Assembly (NCBI GenBank): GCA_023212695.1
Contig: JALCCG010000077.1
Span: forward strand, 1-64,000
Direction: 5' to 3'
DNA: 64,000 nt
Source of the DNA: Sporisorium sorghi
Lineage: Eukaryota; Basidiomycota; Ustilaginomycetes; Ustilaginales; Ustilaginaceae
This document shows positions 58,131 through 64,000 of the stretch, one piece after another. The notes below the pieces were generated by a model. That model worked only from the letters and a program-made list of their open reading frames with translations. It searched no databases and was not told the origin of the DNA. A program made the translations under genes and the position numbers. Position 1 is the first letter of the stretch. The number at the start of each line of letters is the position of its first letter.

Positions 58131-58548
58131 ATGTTCGGATTCGGAAACCACGAAGAGGCCGCCGACTTTGTCTGTACGTACACTCCACCCTCATTCCCCT
58201 TACTCCACCCTCTGACCCCCCCCCACTAACCTCCCCTCCGCTCCCTCTTCTCCACTATAACCAACAGACAACGGCAACCCCGAGGAGCACAAGGCCAAGT
58301 TCTCGCACGAGGCCGTCGGCTTCGGCGCCGCCTTCTACGCCATGCGCGAGTACGAAAAGCGCCAGGAGCGCAACGGCGAAGCCCCCAAGCACGAATTCGC
58401 CAAGGAGATGCTCGCCGGCATCGCAGGCGCCGAAGTCGACAAGCTCTTCGAAACTAAAGGCCTCGACTTCCTCGACCGCGAAGAGGCAAAGCGCCACGCT
58501 CGCCAGCAGGCTGAGCAGCTGTACAACCAGCAGTACGGCGGCAACTAA
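58131..58548 (+). CDS. CipC-like stress protein (DUF3759)
   Basis: Two exons give 107 aa: 58131-58173 (MFGFGNHEEAADFV and the first base of a Tyr codon) and 58268-58548. The 94-bp intron has a GTACGT donor and AACAG acceptor. The spliced protein reads YNGNPEEHKAKFSHEAVGFG, then AAFYAMREYEKRQ, then HEFAKEMLAGIAGAEVDKLF, the signature of fungal CipC/DUF3759 proteins: an N-terminal glycine segment, a short alpha-helical core and a Gln/Tyr-rich end. CipC was found as a concanamycin-induced protein in Aspergillus and is abundant in stress and hyphal growth; its molecular role is unknown. Confidence 0.88.
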
Positions 58549-58894
58549 ATACTAGGCCGACTCTGTACCTGTGTTCGATGTGAATGGATTATTCAATGAT
58601 TTTCTCGAAGAGAGTGTCGACGATCGAGTGCGGCTGTCTGATGTGTTTTTGTGTTCATCGTGCGCTCGATCTGCCGTGTGTTGCTTTCGAGGGATTTGTT
58701 GCAGGTCGAGTTTGCTCAGTTGCTGTCGGGTGAAATTGGGACAGTGTACACGGTGTTTTGAGATTCTTGTGGCATCAGGGAAACAGGTATGGGCTACGGA
58801 TACATGGAGGCCCGACATGGAAGCGGAACAGTGACGAGCTCTTCTTTCTTTCGAGCGAGCAATCTTTCGAGCCATCTTTCGAGGGTGAGGATGC
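58549..58894. other. Convergent 3' intergenic region, CipC / HP1
   Basis: 346 bp between two stop codons; both 3' UTRs expected, nothing else seen. Confidence 0.5.
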
Positions 58895-60018
58895 TTAACG
58901 TGCCGCCGTGCGTGGGTTAGAAAACCGGATGTGCTGCGAGTAAAACTTGATCACCTTCTGAGGGCATCGTTCATTCACCACCTCGTTATCGACCCAGATG
59001 CGAGGTCCTCGGCCATCCGCCTCTTGAGGCATCTTAATCTTCTTCATGGCCTTGCCCCACGCGGAGCTCTCTTCGAACTGCACCCAGCTCTGCAATCGGC
59101 TGTCGTCCTCGCTGCGCTGCATGTTGACGATGCACTCGACGCAATCCTCCCAGTCGTCGCGGTCCATGTAGTGATCCAAAAAGCGGCTGCGCACTTTTTC
59201 CAGAGCGCGTTGGCCGGAGCTCAACTGCGAGCCCTTGTCGTCTTCATCGTTGTCGTCGTCGACGGACGAAGAGGCGCTTCGACGGCTCGAGATGGACATG
59301 CGCGCTTTCTTGGCGGGGCTGGTGTTCTTGGACGATGCTGCACTTGCTCGACCACGCCCATTCTGAGCCTTGCCTCTGCTGGACGGCTTGGTGTGGGCCT
59401 CCTCGTCTTCTGATTCGTCGACTTCCTCGACGTCGTCCATGTCTTCGTCGTCGTCGTCGTGGCGCGACTTGCGCTTCTGGACCTGTTCGAACTTTTTGGC
59501 CTGCGACTTGGAAGGTTGCGTCTTCCAGTATTGATCAACCATATGACGAGGAATGTTGGTCTCGGGCTCCCAAGTCATTTCATCCTCGGGGTACCCCTTC
59601 CACTTGATATGGTACTCCATGTTCCACTGGCGTGATCGTAAGACAAGTGGGAGAAACGGTCGGTAAAGGATTACAATGTTAGCTGTTGAAGATGACGCCA
59701 AGGTGCGGATGAGAATAGAAAAGCGGAAGGAGGTAGCTCTAAACTTACAGCTTCTGCACCTTTGAGTGGACGGTGGGAGCGGATGGCCTCAACCTCGTAC
59801 TCGTCGCCGGCTTCCACGTCATCGTCGTCATCATCGTCGACCTCCTCCTTCTTGGCCTTGGACGGGCGGCCCTTCTTTGCGGGGTTCTTTTCTACGATCT
59901 CATCGTCATCATCGTCGGAAATCTCCAAAGCGATTCGAGCTTGCTTGCGTCCATTCGACTTGGAGGGCGAAACGCTCGTGGAGGCAGTCCTGCTCCTGCC
60001 GCGAGGCGTCACGGGCAT
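58895..60018 (-). CDS. HP1-type chromodomain and chromo-shadow protein
   Basis: Two exons: 60018-59749 (minimal start) and 59626-58895, intron 122 bp (GTAAGT ... GCCAG), 333 aa. The frame continues upstream to 60301 without an ATG, so a further 5' exon is possible. The chromodomain is assembled across the splice: DEYEVEAIRSHRPLKGAEA joins WNMEYHIKWKGYPEDEM and TWEPETNI. The H3K9me cage residues (Tyr of EYEVE, Trp and Tyr of WKGY) are present. An acidic, Ser-rich hinge with basic patches follows. The C-terminal chromo-shadow domain ends RCPQKVIKFYSQHIRF, the typical HP1 dimerisation end. HP1 proteins (Swi6, HpoA) form heterochromatin at repeats, centromeres and telomeres. Confidence 0.85.
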
Positions 60019-61154
60019 GTCGTCGGCAGCTCGGTCTTCGGCGGCGGATGCAGCTAAAAGGGTCTTGGAAGAGGATACAGCGGTGGGATCGGATTGTCCA
60101 GTGCTGGACTGATCGGGCGCAGTGGGTTTCCGTCGGAAAGGGGAAAGGATCGCTGACAACAGTTTGACGGTGGGACGCTGCGGATAGCGTCGATGTCGAT
60201 GCAAGCACAACTGGGATGTATCAGAGGTGCCCGATGAACGCTGATGAGATGCTTGACGGCTTGGCGGGCAATTGGTCGAGGAGCGGGAGTGTCGTCTGCT
60301 CTATGCCCTCGAGCAGGGAGGTCGAGGAGGATAGACTCAACGAGAGACTCGAGGATGTAGGTTGAGGAAAAAGATGATGATGGTGGTGGCAGTTGAAGTA
60401 GCAGATTGAAGCACTGGGCGGATGATGGTGATGAGCGGAAGAAAGTATCGGAAAGCTGAGCCTTGCTCGTCTCTCTTTTTTTTCGAATTTCTAGGCCCCT
60501 GCGCAGCGCAGGAAAGAGCGAACGAAGGAATCTGTCTCAACTCTCCACGACGCGCGACTTTGCGAAAAGCAAGCAAGCGAAGGGCGAAGCGCGACGCCGT
60601 CTCCCGATTCGTCACATTCCGAAAACCCGATCCTGAACAGAAACGCCAAGCCAAGGCTTGAGTCGAGGCCTGTGCATCACAGAATCTCGACTTCATTTGA
60701 CTTTCGGTGCTCGTTCGGCGCTGCACTCGTTTGTTGAAGCTTGAAGCGCAACTCAAATATCACTGCTACGCTGGCGAAGGAAAACATCAGAGAGTGTGAG
60801 AGGTCTGTAGCTCAGGGTGATGGTGAACACAGAGAGGTGCTGCTTACTCGTTTGCCGCGGCGAGGATGAGCGTCCAAAATATTCAGGGTCCAGATCGCTT
60901 TCTGACGAAGCACAGACACAAAATTAGGCGGTGCGAGTGACGCCGAACGAGAATGCGTGTCAGCTTGATGAAGACGTTGAGCGGCCCTTGTGCAACACTT
61001 CACATCTCGCCTCTCCATCGTCACCAACTGGTCTCACGAATCTGAAGAAAGGCGGGTCATCCGACGGAAAGCGTGATACCTGATAGACAGGGTTACGGGA
61101 GAACGAGCTCCAGCTCTGCTTCAGCCGCAAACTCGACGTTGACTGCTGCTCAGG
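60019..61154. other. Divergent promoter region, HP1 / TBC protein
   Basis: About 1.1 kb. The proximal 280 bp (60019-60300) continue the HP1 reading frame without an ATG. The rest shows no gene; a stretch near 60808 (TCTGTAGCTCAGG) looks like a tRNA A box but has no matching B box. Confidence 0.5.
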
Positions 61155-64000
61155 ATGGCATCCTCACATGACTCCGATATGCCGTCGGATGTGATCCCGC
61201 CTATCGGTCATGCCAGCAACGCGCCGCAGACCGATGAGGAAATCCCGCAACCCTCGGACTACGCCCGACAAGCCAGCATCGACGCGAAAGACGACCAAGA
61301 TGCCCAAGTCGCTGCTCCAACTGGATCGGAAGAAGAGACTGTGACGGTGGACGAGCCACCAGCAGCAACAACAGCACAGCCTACGCAAAGCACTCAAGGC
61401 GAGTCAGCTCAGCAAGAGACGCCGGTGGCGTCCGACGCAAGCGATGATGATAACGATGGTGACATCTCACTTGCCACCTCGCCCAAAGTCGAACAAAATG
61501 CATCCGTCAGTGCCGCTTCCTCCTCTTTCCATCGCCGAATCGACTCTGTGCCTCCTCAAAAGTACAATGTCAGTCATGACGCAGCAAATGGGCTATCCAA
61601 CGCTTTCGCCTCCACCTCCTTGTACACACCCATGGAGGAGGACGACGAAGCAGACATTTCCGTGCACCAGCAGCACCAAGACGGTCCCGATTTCAGCTTT
61701 GGCTCACGCTCATCTGCAGCGCATCACTCCTTCGGCCATCAAGACGAGCCAGATTCGCTCTCCGGTCCAACTACCATCGACAAGGCGGATCTCAACTTTG
61801 TCGACATCACACTCGACACCCCCGAGCAACAACCTTCGATCGGCAGCGCAAAGATGCTCGAGCCGACGAATCCTTTGGCAGGCTCGTCAAGAACAGCGGA
61901 GCAGATTCGACGAGACAGCGTATGTAGCCAGAGCGTGCAACCGCCACCCAGCGCTGTCACTGCCTCAGCCGCCGTCGATGCTGAGCAGGACTCGGTGGTG
62001 TTGGCTGCTAGCGCCTCTCTTTCCAAGTACGAGCGCAGCCCGCCTCTGAGCCCGGATCAAGCCGACACCAACGGCAGCCGCAGCGTGGAGGGTCGCTATC
62101 GAGGTCGGAGGAGTACGACGACGAGCAGAGCTGCCAGTCCCGCGCGTTCTCCGTCTCCTAGCCCGAGCGCGTCTCGCCGTGCATCCGTGGTTCCATCGCA
62201 GGAAACTGTTCCTGGTCCTTCGTCCATTTCGGCGGCACCTAACAGTAGACCCTCGATCGGACCCGCTCCGGTTCTTCTGGCCTCGGACGAGCACGGAAAC
62301 ATCAGCGTCGTATCAGACGTTCCCGTCAGCCCTCGGTCTGTTACCGAAGGGGGTCAACCGCTGCTTACGGAACCTCAGCAACCCGACTCAGCATCGGCAT
62401 CAGCAGAGGCCACATCGCCACACAAGACGGCCGCACAAGCAGAGTCACAAACATCTGTTTCCCCCAACAAAGCAGCCACTTCCCTATCCGACGAGCTGAC
62501 AGCAGCCGATGCCGCACAGGCGCCCGACCAACGCGACGACACCACGTCATCTTCTCCCACCCCAGCCAACGGCGACAGCTCTTCCTCTCCCTCAACCACC
62601 ACCCCTGGTCTCTCCGACAAAGCCGACCAAGTCGACGCCAAGAAACGGCGCAAATCATCCTCAGCCTCCGCCGACCCCGTCGAATCGCGCACGCGCATGA
62701 CCACCCTCCCCGCCAAACCCAAGACGGAAGAGATCAAGCACCGCGCCGACTTTGAGCGCATGATGATGGCTGCCAAAGAAGCCGAGCGCAAGCGGCGCGA
62801 CGAGGAGCAGGAACGCAAGCGGCGGCGGCAGGACGAGCAGCGCGAGGCGCTGGCGCGGTGGGAGAAGGAGATCCTGCCGTCGTGGTCTCGAGCGCGTAAA
62901 GATCCAGAGTTGGAGCAGCTCTGGTGGAAAGGTGCGCCGCCGAGTATTCGCGGGCGGGTGTGGGCGTTGGCGATTGGGAATCCGCTGATGCTGCCTCGGA
63001 ACTTGCTCGAGCAGTCGGAGAAGAAGGCGGCTGGGAGTGGGGACCGGCCGGTGGAGGCGGCGATCCCGCCTCGCGTGCTGCACCAGATCGAGCAGGATGT
63101 CGAGGATACGCTGCCGAGCTTGAAACTGTTCCAGACGAATGGGCCGCTGCACGAGGACCTCGTCCGACTCTGTCGCGCGTTTGTGCTCGTGCGCATGGAG
63201 CAGGTCGCCGAGCTCGACGCCGCGGGCGACGCCGACAAGGCTGCCAGCCGACACCAACATGCCAGCAGCCCTCTGTCGCCCAAAAGCCCGCTTCCCGAGG
63301 TCGATGCATCCATCCAGCCCGAGAACGAGCCGCAGGACGAATACGCCCGACGCGGCATCGACATCTACCAGCCCGGACTAGCAAGTCTAGCCGCAGTGCT
63401 ACTGATCAACATGCCGATCAACACGGCGTTCATCGCGCTGCTCAACCTGCTCCACTCGAAAGCGTGGCTCAAAGCGCTCTACTCCCTACTACCCAACACC
63501 ATCCCCACCGCTGCCAGCCCAGCCCCCACGCAGCGGTCCACCTTCACCACCCCAGCGCGTAGCCCCGCCATCGCACCCAAAGAAAAAGCCATCCGCGGCT
63601 TCGAGCGCGTCTTCGAAACCCTCCTTGCCGACCAGATGCCCAAAGTGTACGCCAATCTGCTGGCGCACAATGTGGCGCTGTCGCGCGTTGTGCTGCGCAG
63701 CTGGGTGTCGACGCTGTGGACGAGCTGGTTGGATGTAGATACGGTGATGCGGTTGTGGGATGTGGTTTTGTTGGATGAGACGGACAGTGTGATGTACCGG
63801 GTGTGTTTGGGGTTGGTGCAGACGTTGGAGTCGCGCTTGTACGTGCCGGATGCGGGGGAGTTGGTGAGTGTGTTGAGGGGCGAGAGTAGGGCGGCGTTGG
63901 GGATATGGAGGAGGGAGAAGGGCGAGCGGGGCGAGTTGGAGGTTCATGCCGCGAGGAACAGTCGGGGCTCGGTCTCGTCGAGCAATGCTGAAGCGGGTGT
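61155..64000 (+). CDS. TBC-domain protein (Rab GAP family), 3' end outside window
   Basis: Starts MASSHDSDMPSDVIPP at 61155 and remains open to the window edge (948 codons). Residues 1-530 are disordered, Ser/Pro/Asp-rich. A charged helix (AKEAERKRRDEEQERKRRRQ) precedes the TBC domain from about residue 580: LWWKGAPPSIRGRVWALAIG, then IEQDVEDTLPSLKLFQ, GPLHEDLVRLCRAFVLVR, IDIYQPGLASLAAVLLINMP, TAFIALLNLLHSK, WVSTLWTSWLDVDTVMRLWD and CLGLVQTLESRLYV. The layout resembles TBC1D12/14. Both catalytic fingers look lost: the Arg of IxxDxxR is Asp, and the Gln of YxQG is displaced (YQPG). Two disordered insertions interrupt the domain. Confidence 0.85.
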   Translation, partial: MASSHDSDMPSDVIPPIGHASNAPQTDEEIPQPSDYARQASIDAKDDQDAQVAAPTGSEEETVTVDEPPAATTAQPTQSTQGESAQQETPVASDASDDDNDGDISLATSPKVEQNASVSAASSSFHRRIDSVPPQKYNVSHDAANGLSNAFASTSLYTPMEEDDEADISVHQQHQDGPDFSFGSRSSAAHHSFGHQDEPDSLSGPTTIDKADLNFVDITLDTPEQQPSIGSAKMLEPTNPLAGSSRTAEQIRRDSVCSQSVQPPPSAVTASAAVDAEQDSVVLAASASLSKYERSPPLSPDQADTNGSRSVEGRYRGRRSTTTSRAASPARSPSPSPSASRRASVVPSQETVPGPSSISAAPNSRPSIGPAPVLLASDEHGNISVVSDVPVSPRSVTEGGQPLLTEPQQPDSASASAEATSPHKTAAQAESQTSVSPNKAATSLSDELTAADAAQAPDQRDDTTSSSPTPANGDSSSSPSTTTPGLSDKADQVDAKKRRKSSSASADPVESRTRMTTLPAKPKTEEIKHRADFERMMMAAKEAERKRRDEEQERKRRRQDEQREALARWEKEILPSWSRARKDPELEQLWWKGAPPSIRGRVWALAIGNPLMLPRNLLEQSEKKAAGSGDRPVEAAIPPRVLHQIEQDVEDTLPSLKLFQTNGPLHEDLVRLCRAFVLVRMEQVAELDAAGDADKAASRHQHASSPLSPKSPLPEVDASIQPENEPQDEYARRGIDIYQPGLASLAAVLLINMPINTAFIALLNLLHSKAWLKALYSLLPNTIPTAASPAPTQRSTFTTPARSPAIAPKEKAIRGFERVFETLLADQMPKVYANLLAHNVALSRVVLRSWVSTLWTSWLDVDTVMRLWDVVLLDETDSVMYRVCLGLVQTLESRLYVPDAGELVSVLRGESRAALGIWRREKGERGELEVHAARNSRGSVSSSNAEAG

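Noticed and set aside
57521..58555. 344-codon plus-strand ORF overlapping the CipC gene
   Set aside because: It covers the promoter and reads CipC exons in a wrong frame; the spliced CipC model has clear family motifs.
60808..60850. tRNA A-box-like TCTGTAGCTCAGG
   Set aside because: No B box or cloverleaf follows.
1..64000. Transposons, biosynthetic cluster or CRISPR
   Set aside because: No transposase, reverse transcriptase, long terminal repeats, clustered tailoring enzymes or spaced direct repeats were seen.

Overview
The window looks like 64 kb of nuclear DNA from a basidiomycete of the smut group (Ustilaginomycotina). Genes are GC-rich, mostly intronless or with one or two short introns (roughly 80-120 nt, GTAAGT-like donors), densely packed and frequently alternating in strand, with long poly(A)/poly(T) runs in intergenic DNA. 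Gene content (TUP1, hybrid histidine kinase, CipC, HP1, malate synthase, repeat-rich secreted protein) fits a filamentous or dimorphic fungus. The species is not determinable by eye.

Layout. 0.2-7.1 kb: SPB4 RNA helicase (+) converging on a hybrid histidine kinase (-) that has a very long ATG-free leader. 7.5-15 kb: a 3 kb gene-poor stretch, malate synthase (-), a 2 kb gene-poor stretch, cytosolic thioredoxin (-). 15.6-24 kb: AN1 zinc-finger protein (+), LCL2-like secreted protein (-), NAF1 (+), and an unrecognised 860-aa protein (+). 24-35.8 kb: AP-3 beta subunit (-), a Kelch propeller protein (+), a large secreted Gln/Asp-rich repeat protein with a Cys-rich core (+), and an HSD10-type short-chain dehydrogenase (+). 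35.9-45.6 kb: SRP40/NOPP140 (-), a two-helix membrane protein (+), POP1 (-), VPS74/GOLPH3 (+), ENP1/bystin (-). 47-64 kb: TUP1 (+), a SAM-domain tail-anchored protein (-), a Mak32-like PfkB protein (+), a four-helix membrane protein (+), CipC-like protein (+), an HP1-type chromodomain protein (-) and a TBC-domain protein (+) that runs off the end.

Functional themes. Five genes serve ribosome or non-coding RNP biogenesis (SPB4, NAF1, SRP40, POP1, ENP1) and three serve Golgi/endosome traffic (AP-3 beta, VPS74, TBC). The rest are mixed housekeeping; I see no operon-like or biosynthetic cluster, no transposon, no tRNA or rRNA gene and no CRISPR.

The points I would look at first are: a 1.48 kb stretch with no ATG on the strand of the histidine kinase leader; a six-fold tandem array of SUMO-consensus sites in NAF1; the modular secreted repeat protein; a TBC protein lacking both catalytic finger residues; and a probable assembly artefact (false 142-bp duplication around a poly(A) run) near 37.7-38.0 kb.
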